A DNA stretch of 64,000 bases, from positions 124,001-188,000 of the forward strand of contig NZ_JAHWGP010000008.1 in the NCBI RefSeq assembly GCF_020873915.1. Reading direction: 5' to 3'. The position numbers and the translations under genes were made by a program. A model generated the notes under the pieces. The model saw only the letters and a list, made by a program, of their open reading frames with translations, made no database searches and was not told the origin of the DNA. Source of the DNA: Streptomyces sp. DH5. GTDB taxonomy: Bacteria > Actinomycetota > Actinomycetes > Streptomycetales > Streptomycetaceae. Position 1 is the stretch's first letter, and each line of letters opens with the position of its first letter. Positions 10,929 through 21,415 of this stretch are shown here, piece by piece.

Positions 10929-11477
10929 ATGAGCCAGGAGCAGGACCAGTCCGACCAGGGCCAGCAGGCCGGCCCCGCGGTGCCGCAGACGCGCACCGCC
11001 CGTCACCGCCGGATCGTGGACATCCTCAACCGGCAACCGGTGCGCTCGCAGAGCCAGCTGGCGAAGCTGCTCGCCGACGACGGGCTGAGCGTCACCCAGG
11101 CGACGCTCTCCCGGGACCTGGACGAGCTGAACGCGGTGAAGATCCGCAACGCCGACGGCGACCTGATCTACGCGGTGCCGAGCGAGGGCGGTTTCCGCAC
11201 GCCCCGCGCGCCGCTGGGCGGCTCCGCCAAGGAGGAGCGGATGCGGCGGCTCTCGCAGGAGCTGCTGATCTCCGCGGAGGCGTCCGCGAACCTCGTCGTG
11301 CTGCGCACCCCGCCGGGGGCGGCGCAGTTCCTCGCCTCGGCGATCGACCAGGCGGAACTGCACGACATCCTCGGCACCATCGCCGGCGACGACACGTTGC
11401 TGCTGATCAGCAGGGAGGCGACGGGAGGGCAGGCCCTGGCGGACCACTTGCTGCGCCTGGCGCAAAACGGTCACTGA
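10929..11477 (+). CDS. argR: Arginine repressor
   Basis: A 182-residue ArgR. The N-terminal winged helix (about 25-95) includes [20 protein letters not shown] and [19 protein letters not shown]. The C-terminal arginine-binding hexamerisation domain includes [14 protein letters not shown]. It represses arg genes when arginine is present and probably binds the AT-rich boxes before argC and argG. The ATG at 10929 is chosen; a GTG at 10896 would overlap argD and add 11 residues. Confidence 0.96.
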   Translation: MSQEQDQSDQGQQAGPAVPQTRTARHRRIVDILNRQPVRSQSQLAKLLADDGLSVTQATLSRDLDELNAVKIRNADGDLIYAVPSEGGFRTPRAPLGGSAKEERMRRLSQELLISAEASANLVVLRTPPGAAQFLASAIDQAELHDILGTIAGDDTLLLISREATGGQALADHLLRLAQNGH

Positions 11478-11493
11478 GCGTTCCGCGGGGGGT

Positions 11494-11668
11494 GAGGTGG
11501 CCGGGTGGCGGTGACCGCGGGCCGTTGGGGGCCGGTCGCGGTTCCCCGCGTTCCTGAGGGGCCGGGGGTACCGCCGGCCGGGTGGTTTCGCCTCCGTCGC
11601 GCGCGGCGAGGTGGCCGGGTGCGGTGACCGCGGGCCGTTGGGGGCCGGTCGCGGTTTCCCGCGTTCCT
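11494..11668. repeat. Two direct copies of a ~61-bp GC-rich repeat
   Basis: Near-identical copies lie at 11494-11555 and 11608-11668, both starting GAGGTGGCCGGGTG and ending CCCGCGTTCCT, with one inserted G and one C/T difference. They sit between the convergent argR and apbE genes, where 240 nt hold no gene. Internal complementarity (GCGGTGACCGC) means each copy may fold and terminate transcription. Confidence 0.8.
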
Positions 11669-11721
11669 CAGGGAACGGCGGCACCGCCGGCCGAGCGGTT
11701 CCCCCTCACCCGAGGCGTCGC

Positions 11722-12522
11722 TCAGCCCAGCCACCCCGCCAGTCCTCCGGTGCAGCGCACCTCGTCGCCCGCGGTGATCAACAAGCCCTCGACCCCCGGC
11801 AGCGACTCCAGCCACCGCAGGCCCTCCCGCGACCCCATCGCGAACGCCGCCGTCGCCCAGCAGTCCGCCCACGTCAGCCGCGACGCCACCACCGTCACCG
11901 CCACCAGATCGGTCACCGCCGACCGTCCCGTACGCGGGTCGACGATGTGATCCCCCCGCTCGGCGGTACCGGACGTCGCCACGGCCACTGCGTCCGCACC
12001 GGCGGCGGAGACCACGGCGGCGAGCCCGCCCGGCCGCAGCGGATCCGACACCCCCACCCGCCAGGGCCGTCCCGCCCCCGGCGCACCCAGCAACTGCACG
12101 TCACCGCCGCCGTTGACGCTCACCCCCGACGCCCCGGCGGCAGCGAGCCGCCGCGCGGCCCGCTCGGTGGCCCACCCCTTGACGATCCCGGTCGGGTCCA
12201 GCCGCCCCCGGTAGCGAGGGCTGAACCAGCCCTCGCTCACCCGCTCCGCCTCCGCCGCCAGCTCCAGCACCTCGGCGACCTCGGGGTCGCACTCCCCGAC
12301 GCTCAGCTCCCCGCGCGCCAGCCGGGAGATCTGGCTGTCGTCGCGGTAGGTGCTGAACACCTCGTCGACCCGGCGCAGCCCGGCGACCGCCTCCCGCACC
12401 GCCTCCCGCACCGCGTCCGGCCGCCCGCCGCGGACGTCGAGGGAGAAGACGGTCCCCATCGTCTCCTCCACATGGCGTACCGCGGCGGGAGCCCCGGCCG
12501 GTTCGGCCACCGTGTCAGCCAC
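11722..12522 (-). CDS. apbE: FAD:protein FMN transferase (ApbE family)
   Basis: A 266-residue ApbE-type flavin transferase. MGTVFSLDV near residue 23, the SVNGGGDVQLLG motif, GDHIVDPRTGRSA and the C-terminal TWADCWATAAFAMG are diagnostic. It attaches FMN from FAD to a Thr in FMN-binding domains, and the upstream gene encodes such a protein. No signal peptide or lipobox is visible, unlike classical lipoprotein ApbE. The GTG at 12522 overlaps the stop of the FMN-binding gene (GTGGCTGA), which suggests coupled translation. Confidence 0.92.
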   Translation of the reverse strand: MADTVAEPAGAPAAVRHVEETMGTVFSLDVRGGRPDAVREAVREAVAGLRRVDEVFSTYRDDSQISRLARGELSVGECDPEVAEVLELAAEAERVSEGWFSPRYRGRLDPTGIVKGWATERAARRLAAAGASGVSVNGGGDVQLLGAPGAGRPWRVGVSDPLRPGGLAAVVSAAGADAVAVATSGTAERGDHIVDPRTGRSAVTDLVAVTVVASRLTWADCWATAAFAMGSREGLRWLESLPGVEGLLITAGDEVRCTGGLAGWLG

Positions 12523-13303
12523 CGGCCTTGTCCAGTGCCGACTGGAGGGACTGTTTGTACCCGGCGCTGGTGTACGTGGCGCCCGACACCGCGTCGATCT
12601 CCGCGCTGCCCGCCGCCACCGCGGCCTGGTCGAGCTTCGGCACGGCGCCGGAGCTGATCCGGTCGCTCTGGCCGCCCTTGGGCGTCTGCACCGCCTCGGC
12701 CTTGGTGATCTTCCCGCCGCTGACGGTGATCCGGACCTGCACCGGCCCGTACTGCGTCTGCGCCACGTCCCCGGTGACGGTCCGCGTCTGGGCCTCACCG
12801 GCCTCACCGGCCTCGCCGGCCTCACCGCCGGCACCCGCGCCGCCCGAGCCCCCGGCCGCCCGCGCCTTGTCCAGCGCCGACTGCAGTGACTTCGTGTACC
12901 CGGCGCTCGTGTACGTGGCGCCCGACACCGCGTCGACCTCCGCCCCTTGCGACGTCACGGTCGCCCGGTTGAGTCTCGGCACGGAACGGGAGGTGACCTG
13001 GTCGCTCTGGCCGCCCTTGGGCGCCTGCACCGCCTCCGCCTTGGTGATCTTCCCGCCGTTCACCGTCAGCCGTACCTGCACCGCCCCGTACTGGGTGCTC
13101 ACCGCGTCGCCGGTGACCGTGCCGTCGCCGATGGGCTGCGCCCCGCCCTGCGGGGACTGGGCCGCCGCGGGCGGGGCCGCACCGCCCGCCGCCTGGGCCG
13201 CGCCCGGATCGGACGCCGGCTTGAGCGACAGCAGCAGCACGATCCCGGACACGGTGGCGGCGGTCGCGAGCACGGCGCGCCGGACGGGGTGACTCTTCCT
13301 CAT
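12515..13303 (-). CDS. Exported protein with two tandem FMN-binding domains
   Basis: A 262-residue protein. An N-terminal signal/anchor (RRAVLATAATVSGIVLLLSL) is followed by two FMN_bind domains (about 64-148 and 176-262). Each carries the flavinylation motif SGATYTSAGY, so FMN acceptors are predicted at Thr130 and Thr243. The linker holds a GEA-rich stretch (EAGEAGEAGEA). The domains are near-copies (KITKAEAVQ.PKGGQSD in both), showing recent internal duplication. It likely passes electrons outside the membrane between the neighbouring reductase and an unknown acceptor. Confidence 0.9.
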   Translation of the reverse strand: MRKSHPVRRAVLATAATVSGIVLLLSLKPASDPGAAQAAGGAAPPAAAQSPQGGAQPIGDGTVTGDAVSTQYGAVQVRLTVNGGKITKAEAVQAPKGGQSDQVTSRSVPRLNRATVTSQGAEVDAVSGATYTSAGYTKSLQSALDKARAAGGSGGAGAGGEAGEAGEAGEAQTRTVTGDVAQTQYGPVQVRITVSGGKITKAEAVQTPKGGQSDRISSGAVPKLDQAAVAAGSAEIDAVSGATYTSAGYKQSLQSALDKAGG

Positions 13304-13355
13304 CGCTTCTCAAGCTCCTGACGGGTGTGGATGACCCGGGTCGATGGCCCGTCGC

Positions 13356-14738
13356 TCACATCTCGAACGACTCGTGATGGATACGCCGGGCGGGGACTCC
13401 GGCACCGCGCAGCGCTTCGTACACCGACTGCGCGAAACCGGGCGGCCCGCACATGAAGACGTCGTGGCGGTCGACGTCCGGGATCTTCCGCCGCAGGCTC
13501 TCCGCCGAGATGTCCGGACGCTCCCCGTCGGGGCTGTTCACCGCGTACATCAGCCGCGCGCCCCGCTCGTCGGCGATCTTGGCCAGCTCGCCCCAGAGCG
13601 CCAGGTCCTGCGTGCTGTTGGCCCGGTAGAGCAGCGTGATGTCGCCGGCGGCACCGGGCAGCGTCTCGAACAGCGCCCGCATCGGCGTGATGCCCACCCC
13701 GCCCGCCACCAGCAGCACCTTGCCCCTGCTTCGGCGCTGCGCGGTGAGTGCCCCGTACGGGCCCTCCGCCCACACCCGCGTGCCGGGTTCCAGCTCACGC
13801 AGCCGGGAGGTGTGGTCGCCGATGGCCTTCACCGTGATCCGCAGCATGTCGGGGCGGGGCGCCGCCGACAGTGAGTACGGGTGGGAGCTGAACCGCATTC
13901 CGGGCGCCAGGAACCGCCAGCGGAAGAACTGCCCCGCCTCCGCGCCCATCCGGTGCAGCCTGCGCCCGCCGATCAGCACGGACACGATGCCCGGCGTCTC
14001 CTCGATGACCGCCGCGACCCGCATCCGGTGCCGAAGGTTGAGCCGCACCGGGGTGATGATCCGGTACCACAGCACCAGCACGGTCACCACGCCGTACAGC
14101 CCGTACCAGAAGGTCTTCGCGGCCGGCTCCACGGCGAACTCGTTGCCGGTGGTGATCTGGTGCCAGAACGTCAGGAACACCGCCGCGTACGTCAGCAGGT
14201 GCACGTGGTACCAGCCGTCGTACGGCAGCCTGCGCCGGACCGGGCCGGCGGAGAGGAAGGCGATCACGAACAGCAGGCCGGTGCCGGTCGCGGCCTTTCC
14301 CATGTCCGGCAGCGTGTTGATGGACGTGATCGTCTGCTGCACGATGTCGCCGAGGCCCTTGCCGGCCTGGCGGGCGTACCCCCACATGATGAGGAAGACG
14401 TGCGCGACGACCAGGCTGACGGTGTACCGGCCGCTCATCGCGTGCCAGCGGGCGACCCGGTCCGACCCCACCCGGCGTTCCAGGGCGGGCACCCGCGCCA
14501 TCTGCAGCACCACCAGGGCCATCAGGTAGCCGCCGAGCAGACCGGTGATCCGGCCGGCGGCGATGATCTTCCCGGTGGTGTCGGCGATCGACGGCGTGTT
14601 GGCCCACCACAGCCACAGCACGGCCACCGCGCCCGCGCCCACGGCGAGCAGCAGGGGCACGGCGGGGGAGCGGCGGGGACGGATGCGGCGCATCGTCTGT
14701 CGGCGGGCGGCACGGCCGCCGGCGAGCGTGGTGGTCAC
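13356..14738 (-). CDS. Ferric-reductase-like transmembrane / ferredoxin-NADP reductase-type flavoprotein
   Basis: A 460-residue protein. The first ~230 residues hold about six membrane helices with histidines positioned as in ferric-reductase haem domains (RWHAMSGRYT, VVAHVFLIMWGY, YHVHLLTYAA). The C-terminal half is FAD/NAD(P)-binding, with RFSSHPYSLSAAP, VLLVAGGVGITPMRALFE and DVFMCGPPGFAQ. It should move electrons from cytoplasmic NAD(P)H across the membrane. The GTG start follows CGGAGGAACC. It heads the operon reductase - FMN-binding protein - apbE. Confidence 0.9.
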   Translation of the reverse strand: MTTTLAGGRAARRQTMRRIRPRRSPAVPLLLAVGAGAVAVLWLWWANTPSIADTTGKIIAAGRITGLLGGYLMALVVLQMARVPALERRVGSDRVARWHAMSGRYTVSLVVAHVFLIMWGYARQAGKGLGDIVQQTITSINTLPDMGKAATGTGLLFVIAFLSAGPVRRRLPYDGWYHVHLLTYAAVFLTFWHQITTGNEFAVEPAAKTFWYGLYGVVTVLVLWYRIITPVRLNLRHRMRVAAVIEETPGIVSVLIGGRRLHRMGAEAGQFFRWRFLAPGMRFSSHPYSLSAAPRPDMLRITVKAIGDHTSRLRELEPGTRVWAEGPYGALTAQRRSRGKVLLVAGGVGITPMRALFETLPGAAGDITLLYRANSTQDLALWGELAKIADERGARLMYAVNSPDGERPDISAESLRRKIPDVDRHDVFMCGPPGFAQSVYEALRGAGVPARRIHHESFEM

Positions 14739-14813
14739 GGTTCCTCCGTGGGGACTTGACCCTGGCCCACACATACGTGCCGTCACGCGGCAGCGTTCAG
14801 AGGAGATCCGCGT

Positions 14814-15518
14814 TCAGTACCGGGTGATCGCGGTGGGCCCGCTCGTCGTGCCGATCGCGAGGTGCGGTGCCCGCCCGGGATCCGCCCAGCGCAGGATCTT
14901 CCGCATCGCGTTCCCGGGCACGGACACGCATCCCGCGGTCGCCCCGCGCCCGTTGACGTGCAGGAAGATCCCGGCGCCCCGCCCGCGCACCGGACTGCGG
15001 TAGTTGAAGTCGACGACGAGGGCGTGGGCGTACTGCGCCCGGTAGGTGATCAGGTGCTCCGCGTGGGAGGCGCGGCAGTCGGCGGCCCGGGGCTCCGTCC
15101 AGCGGTTGTAGGAGCGCGAGTCGTTGTCCTGGCACCACCAGGAGTCCTGACGCACGGGCCGGTAGGTGTACGCCGTCCCGCTCGGCGCCGCCTCGGCGCC
15201 GAAGGCGTACGGCAGGCCGTAGATCCCCGTCGGCGTGGTGTTCGTGCCCTGCCGCCGGGCGGTGCCTTCGGCCAGGCCCCGCGCGCCGAAGCGGGCCGGC
15301 GCGGAACCGGCCGCGACCCATCGGCCGCCCCTGCGGTCCCACCAGGTGAGCGTTCCGGTGGTGGAACCGGTGCGTGGCGCCACCGCGGTGATCAGCTGGG
15401 TGCCGCCCCCGGTGTCCGCCATCCGTTCCGGCAGCGGCGACGACGGCAGCCCGCCGGTGCCGGGGGCGAGCAGCGACAGGGAGAGCAGGACGGCGGCGGA
15501 GGCGGCACCCGTGAGCAT
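14814..15518 (-). CDS. Secreted L,D-transpeptidase-like protein
   Basis: A 234-residue protein with an N-terminal signal peptide (AASAAVLLSLSLLAPG). The catalytic region reads IFLHVNGRGATAGCVSVP, with His187 and Cys197 matching the YkuD-type H...G-C motif; TPTGIYGLPYAFG lies upstream as usual. It is predicted to act outside the membrane on peptidoglycan or a related acyl donor. It follows the PPOX gene by 3 nt on the same strand. Confidence 0.85.
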   Translation of the reverse strand: MLTGAASAAVLLSLSLLAPGTGGLPSSPLPERMADTGGGTQLITAVAPRTGSTTGTLTWWDRRGGRWVAAGSAPARFGARGLAEGTARRQGTNTTPTGIYGLPYAFGAEAAPSGTAYTYRPVRQDSWWCQDNDSRSYNRWTEPRAADCRASHAEHLITYRAQYAHALVVDFNYRSPVRGRGAGIFLHVNGRGATAGCVSVPGNAMRKILRWADPGRAPHLAIGTTSGPTAITRY

Positions 15519-15521
15519 GGC

Positions 15522-16109
15522 TCAGACGGTAGACGGGGGCAGCGGCAACGGCAGCCCGGGCAGTCCGTCCAGGCTGGTCGCGATGTGCTCCTTCTTGGTG
15601 AAGTACGCGTCGAGCGAGGCGTCGTCCTCGCGTGCGAACCGCTTCTCGTGCAGGTCCCGTTCGCTCTCGTACGCCATGAACGGCACCGCGTAGCCGCAGG
15701 TGTCGCGGATCAGCTCGGCCGTCACCACGACGACGGCACGCAGTCCGTGGGCGGTGTGGTCGATGCCGGGGAAGCGGGCGAGCAGGCCGGGGAAGCGCGG
15801 GTCGTCCCGGAAGACGGGCTCACCCCGGCCGTGTACGCGCACGATGTTCGGCGGCCCCTGGAAGGCGCACCACATCAGGGTGATCCGGCCGTTCTCCCGC
15901 AGGTGGGCGATGGTCTCGGCGTTGGAGCCGGCGAAGTCGAGGTAGGCCACGGTGCGCTCGTCCAGGACCGTGAAGGACCCCTTGAGCCCTTTGGGCGAGA
16001 GGTTGACCGTGCCGTCGGCGGACAGGGGCGCGGTGGCGGTGAAGAAGACCGGCTGCTCCTCGATGAAGGTGCGGAGGCGGCCGTCTATGCGCTCATGAGT
16101 CTTTCCCAT
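15522..16109 (-). CDS. Pyridoxamine 5'-phosphate oxidase-family (FMN split-barrel) protein
   Basis: A 195-residue split-barrel protein. FFTATAPLSADGTVNLSPKG and the following strand (FTVLDERTVAYLDFAGSNAE) match the PPOX-like family, and ITLMWCAFQGPPNIVRVHGRGEPVF completes the FMN-site region. The substrate is unknown; relatives reduce F420- or FMN-linked substrates. It probably forms a two-gene unit with the L,D-transpeptidase-like gene. Confidence 0.88.
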   Translation of the reverse strand: MGKTHERIDGRLRTFIEEQPVFFTATAPLSADGTVNLSPKGLKGSFTVLDERTVAYLDFAGSNAETIAHLRENGRITLMWCAFQGPPNIVRVHGRGEPVFRDDPRFPGLLARFPGIDHTAHGLRAVVVVTAELIRDTCGYAVPFMAYESERDLHEKRFAREDDASLDAYFTKKEHIATSLDGLPGLPLPLPPSTV

Positions 16110-16156
16110 GTCGGACCATTATGGGCGCAGATCTTTCGACTGTCTAAGGAAATTCC

Positions 16157-16193
16157 GTGGCCGCCCCGGCCGGCGCTTGTTCGGGGCGGCCAC
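16157..16193 (-). terminator. Intrinsic-type terminator of the small secreted-protein gene
   Basis: Perfect 12-bp arms GTGGCCGCCCCG (16157-16168) and CGGGGCGGCCAC (16182-16193) enclose a 13-nt loop just beyond the stop of the gene at 16207-16656. Confidence 0.85.
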
Positions 16194-16206
16194 AGTGCCT
16201 GTCACC

Positions 16207-16656
16207 TCACTCGGTGAGCGTGCAGGCAGCCAGGGAGTCCAGGCCGGCGGGGCGTTCGGCGGTGCGGCCGATGGCGGTGGCGATGCGGTTGATGGCGGCG
16301 AAGCGCTTGTCCTCGAGGGGGCCGAGGATGGCGTTCTGGGCGAAGTCGGGTCCGCCCTGTCCGACGGTGTCGGCGAGGCGCTTGTTGGCTTCGGTGATCT
16401 GCTGGCCGAGGTCGCCGAGGGTGCGGTCGACCTCGGCCCGCGCGGAGGCCGGGATCGCGGGGAGCCGGGGTGCCACGTCGGGACAGGAGATCGTGCCCGG
16501 TCCCGCCAGTGTCCGGGCGTCCGCACCGGCGCCGTCCCCGGACGGCTCGCCGGCGAGGGCCGTGCCGGCGATCACCGCGCCGGTCAGCGCGACGGCGGCG
16601 GCGGCGCCGGTGAAGCCGACGCGGCGCCTGTTGTACTTCGGAAGAGCCCTGGACAT
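16207..16656 (-). CDS. Small secreted protein of unknown function
   Basis: A 149-residue protein with a signal peptide ([24 protein letters not shown]). The mature part is helical and contains two cysteines (ISCPDV and the C-terminal AACTLTE), which may form a disulphide that closes a helical bundle. No enzyme motif is visible. It resembles the general layout of actinobacterial haemophore-related secreted helical proteins, but only at that level. It is monocistronic, with a clear terminator. Confidence 0.75.
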   Translation of the reverse strand: MSRALPKYNRRRVGFTGAAAAVALTGAVIAGTALAGEPSGDGAGADARTLAGPGTISCPDVAPRLPAIPASARAEVDRTLGDLGQQITEANKRLADTVGQGGPDFAQNAILGPLEDKRFAAINRIATAIGRTAERPAGLDSLAACTLTE

Positions 16657-16825
16657 GCGGATGCCTCACTCGGGGTCGGTGGTGTCTCGGGTGGTGCGGG
16701 GGTGGAGCGACGCGGCGCCTGCGTCCGGGGAGGGATACGGGTAAGCGGTTTCGAGCGTTCAGGCGCAGTCCGGACCGGGCCACCGCATGGCCGAAACGCC
16801 GGCCCCCGAGGCGACAGATTGACGA

Positions 16826-16868
16826 ATCATGCGGACTCCTGCATACTCATGCATATCAGCGAATGCAC
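16826..16868 (+). promoter_or_regulatory. ARG-box-like operator before argG
   Basis: TGCATACTCATGCATAT (16840-16856) is flanked by ATCATGCG upstream and GAATGCAC downstream, forming overlapping TGCAT-type half sites 16-58 nt before the GTG of argG. These are strikingly AT-rich for the region and resemble the boxes before argC, so ArgR regulation is inferred. Confidence 0.65.
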
Positions 16869-16883
16869 TGTAAGGAGAATCCC

Positions 16884-18077
16884 GTGACCGAGCGCGTCGT
16901 ACTCGCCTACTCGGGCGGTCTGGACACCTCCGTCGCCATCGGCTGGATCGCCGAGGAGACGGGCGCCGAGGTCATCGCCGTTGCGGTCGACGTCGGCCAG
17001 GGCGGCGAGGACCTGGACGTCATCCGCAAGCGCGCGCTCGCCTGCGGTGCCGTCGAGGCCGAGGTCGCCGACGCCAAGGACGAATTCGCCGACGAGTACT
17101 GCCTCCCGGCGATCAAGGCCAACGCCCTCTACATGGACCGCTACCCACTGGTCTCGGCGCTGTCCCGGCCGACGATCGTCAAGCACCTCGTCGCCGCCGC
17201 GCAGAAGCACGGGGCCACCACCGTCGCCCACGGCTGCACCGGCAAGGGCAACGACCAGGTCCGTTTCGAGGCGGGCATCGTCGCCCTCGCCCCCGACCTG
17301 AAGTGCATCGCCCCGGTCCGCGACTACGCCATGACCCGTGACAAGGCCATCGCCTTCTGCGAGGCCAAGGGCCTGCCGATCGCCACCACCAAGAAGTCCC
17401 CGTACTCCATCGACCAGAACGTCTTCGGACGCGCCGTCGAGACCGGCTTCCTCGAGGACATCTGGAACGCGCCGATCGAGGACGTCTACGAGTACACGCA
17501 GAACCCGGCCGTGGCGCGTGAGCCCGACGAGGTCGTCATCACCTTCAAGGAGGGAGTGCCGGTCGCCGTCGACGGCAAGCCCGTCACCGTGCTCCAGGCG
17601 ATCCAGCAGCTCAACGAGCGCGCCGGCGCCCAGGGCATCGGCCGGATCGACATGGTCGAGGACCGCCTCGTCGGCATCAAGTCCCGCGAGGTCTACGAGG
17701 CGCCCGGCGCGATCGCGCTGATCACCGCCCACCAGGAGCTGGAGAACGTCACCGTCGAGCGCGAGCTCGCCCGCTACAAGCGGCAGGTCGAGCAGCGCTG
17801 GGGCGAGCTGGTCTACGACGGCCAGTGGTTCTCCCCGCTGAAGCGGGCCCTGGACGGCTTCATCGCCGAGGCCAACCAGCACGTCAACGGCGACATCCGG
17901 ATGACCCTGCACGGCGGCCGTGCCGTCGTCACCGGCCGGCGCTCGGAGTCGTCGCTGTACGACTTCAACCTGGCCACCTACGACACGGGCGACACCTTCG
18001 ACCAGGCGGCGGCGAAGGGCTTCATCGACATCTACAGCCTGTCCGCGAAGATCGCCGCCAAGCGCGACCTCGCCTGA
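16884..18077 (+). CDS. argG: Argininosuccinate synthase
   Basis: A 397-residue enzyme beginning [18 protein letters not shown], the N-type ATP pyrophosphatase P-loop. [14 protein letters not shown] and the [15 protein letters not shown] segment follow. It joins citrulline and aspartate in the urea-cycle part of arginine synthesis. The GTG at 16884 follows TAAGGAG; an upstream in-frame ATG at 16863 would lie inside the operator. Confidence 0.97.
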   Translation: MTERVVLAYSGGLDTSVAIGWIAEETGAEVIAVAVDVGQGGEDLDVIRKRALACGAVEAEVADAKDEFADEYCLPAIKANALYMDRYPLVSALSRPTIVKHLVAAAQKHGATTVAHGCTGKGNDQVRFEAGIVALAPDLKCIAPVRDYAMTRDKAIAFCEAKGLPIATTKKSPYSIDQNVFGRAVETGFLEDIWNAPIEDVYEYTQNPAVAREPDEVVITFKEGVPVAVDGKPVTVLQAIQQLNERAGAQGIGRIDMVEDRLVGIKSREVYEAPGAIALITAHQELENVTVERELARYKRQVEQRWGELVYDGQWFSPLKRALDGFIAEANQHVNGDIRMTLHGGRAVVTGRRSESSLYDFNLATYDTGDTFDQAAAKGFIDIYSLSAKIAAKRDLA

Positions 18078-19607
<1,530 letters not shown>

Positions 19608-19623
19608 CCGCACACCCCTGAGG

Positions 19624-19651
19624 GCAGTTCCCCAGGGGCGCGGGGAACTGC
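19624..19651 (+). terminator. Terminator after argH, built from a common Streptomyces intergenic motif
   Basis: GCAGTTCCCC and GGGGAACTGC form a 10-bp stem with loop AGGGGCGC. The right arm belongs to the GGGGCGCGGGGAACTGCGCG motif that reappears three times at 23004-23234. Confidence 0.8.
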
Positions 19652-19787
19652 GCGATCCGCCCCGGCGCACCCGCAGGCGCCCACGCACAGCGTGACCCGA
19701 GCTCGACGGCGCCCGCTTCCCCCAGCGGAGCGACACCGCAGGCTACGTTGGTCGGAACGCCGAACGGACCGACCGACGGAGCCCGCG

Positions 19788-20759
19788 ATGCCCTTCGCCC
19801 GACTGGCGACAGCGACCACCCCCACCTGCCACATCGGCCTCGGCCTCGCCGCCGTCGGCCGCCCCGGCTACATCAACCTCGGCCGGGACGACGACCTCGG
19901 GGACGACCGCGGCGTGGAGGCGCTGCGCACCCGCACCCACGAACTCCTCGACGCCGCCTACGCCCAGGGCGTGCGCTACTTCGACGCCGCCCGCTCCTAC
20001 GGCCGCTCCGAGGAGTTCCTCGCCGACTGGCTGAACGGCCGCCCGGAAGCCGACGACGTCGTCGTCGGCAGCAAGTGGGGTTACACCTACACCGCCGACT
20101 GGTCCACCGACGCCGAGCTGCACGAGGTCAAGGACCACTCCCTCGCCGCCTTCGAGCGTCAGCGCGCCGAGTCCGGGGAACTGCTCGGCGACCGGCTCGA
20201 CCTCTACCAGATCCACTCGGTGACACCACAGAGCCCGGCCCTCACCGACAAGGAACTGCACGCCCGGCTGGCGGACGCGGCGGCCCAGGGGGTCACCGTC
20301 GGCTTCTCCACCAGCGGCCCCGCCCAGGCGGAAGCGGTCCGCGCCGCCCTCGCCGTCACCGTCGACGGCGAGCCCCTCTTCCGCACCGTGCAGTCCACCT
20401 ACAACGCCCTGGAGACCTCGGCCGGGCCCGCGCTCGCCGAGGCGCACGAGGCGGGCCTCACGGTGATCGTCAAGGAGGGCGTGGCCAACGGCCGGCTGGC
20501 CGCCCCGAACGCCCCCGAGGTGCTGCGGGCCGTCGCCGAGGAGACCGGCCTGGGCTGCGACGCCGTCGCCCTCGCGGTCGTCCTGCGTCAGCCGTGGGCA
20601 GGTGTCGTTCTTTCCGGCGCGGTGACCACCACCCAGCTCGCCTCCAACCTGCACGCCCCCGCCGTCGACCTCACCGACGACCACATGGACCGCCTCGCCG
20701 CCCTGGTCGAGCAGCCGGAGGCCTACTGGGAGCGGCGCGGGCAGCTGCCCTGGCATTGA
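19788..20759 (+). CDS. Aldo/keto reductase
   Basis: A 323-residue TIM-barrel oxidoreductase. The AKR tetrad is visible: Asp and Tyr in YFDAARSYGRSEEFL, Lys in VVGSKWGYTY and His in LDLYQIHSV. It reduces or oxidises carbonyl substrates with NADP(H); the substrate is unknown. The ATG at 19788 follows a CGGAG-type site. It is followed by the TetR gene with its own operator, so co-regulation is unlikely. Confidence 0.9.
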   Translation: MPFARLATATTPTCHIGLGLAAVGRPGYINLGRDDDLGDDRGVEALRTRTHELLDAAYAQGVRYFDAARSYGRSEEFLADWLNGRPEADDVVVGSKWGYTYTADWSTDAELHEVKDHSLAAFERQRAESGELLGDRLDLYQIHSVTPQSPALTDKELHARLADAAAQGVTVGFSTSGPAQAEAVRAALAVTVDGEPLFRTVQSTYNALETSAGPALAEAHEAGLTVIVKEGVANGRLAAPNAPEVLRAVAEETGLGCDAVALAVVLRQPWAGVVLSGAVTTTQLASNLHAPAVDLTDDHMDRLAALVEQPEAYWERRGQLPWH

Positions 20760-20807
20760 TGCACCACACACCCGACGCCCACCAGTGATGAGACGCGTAC
20801 GCCTTGG

Positions 20808-20846
20808 GTGAGACATGCGTGTCTCACCTGCGGTACTGTCGTCTCA
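20808..20846 (+). promoter_or_regulatory. TetR operator and leaderless promoter
   Basis: GTGAGACA and TGTCTCAC (20808-20827) are perfect 8-bp arms around a 4-nt centre. TACTGT at 20834-20839 fits a -10 box placed 7 nt before the ATG at 20846, so transcription would start at the start codon. The operator then overlies the -35 position, a classic autorepression layout. Confidence 0.75.
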
Positions 20847-21415
20847 TGGCTGTCGACCGTGACCAAGTGCTGCGCAGCGCCGCCGCCCTCCTGACCCGCA
20901 GATCCACCGCGACCATGGACGACGTCGCGAAGGCCGCCGGGATCAGCCGCGCCACCCTGCACCGCCAGTTCGCCGGGCGTGACGCGCTGGTCCGGGCGCT
21001 GGAGGCGCTCTGCATCGCGGAGTGCGAGGCCGCCCTGGCGGCGGCCCGGCCCGACGAAGGGCCCGCCCCCGACGCCGTACGGCGGCTGATCGCCGAGATC
21101 GAGCCCAACGCCCCGCTGATCGCCTTCCTCTACAGCGAGAACCAGCTCTTCGAGGGCGAGGAACAGAACGAGGGCTGGGCCAGGATCGACGAACGCGTCG
21201 CCGCCCTCTTCACACGAGGGCAGGAGGGCGGGGAGTTCCGCATCGACCTCACCCCGGCCTGGCTCACCGAGGCGCTCTACGGGCTGCTCGCCTCGGCCGC
21301 CTGGGCGGTGGCCGAGGGCCGCGTCGCCCCCAGGGACTTCACCCACATGATCGCCGAGCTGCTGCTCGGCGGCGTACTGCGCCAGGACGCTCCGGCGCCG
21401 AGGAGGCAATCATGA
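20846..21415 (+). CDS. TetR-family transcriptional regulator
   Basis: A 189-residue regulator. The N-terminal helix-turn-helix reads ATMDDVAKAAGISRATLHRQF (split over residues 19-39), followed by a variable ligand-binding domain. It overlaps the MFS exporter gene by 4 nt (ATGA), so it very probably senses that transporter's substrate and represses both genes through the palindrome at 20808-20827. Confidence 0.92.
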   Translation: MAVDRDQVLRSAAALLTRRSTATMDDVAKAAGISRATLHRQFAGRDALVRALEALCIAECEAALAAARPDEGPAPDAVRRLIAEIEPNAPLIAFLYSENQLFEGEEQNEGWARIDERVAALFTRGQEGGEFRIDLTPAWLTEALYGLLASAAWAVAEGRVAPRDFTHMIAELLLGGVLRQDAPAPRRQS

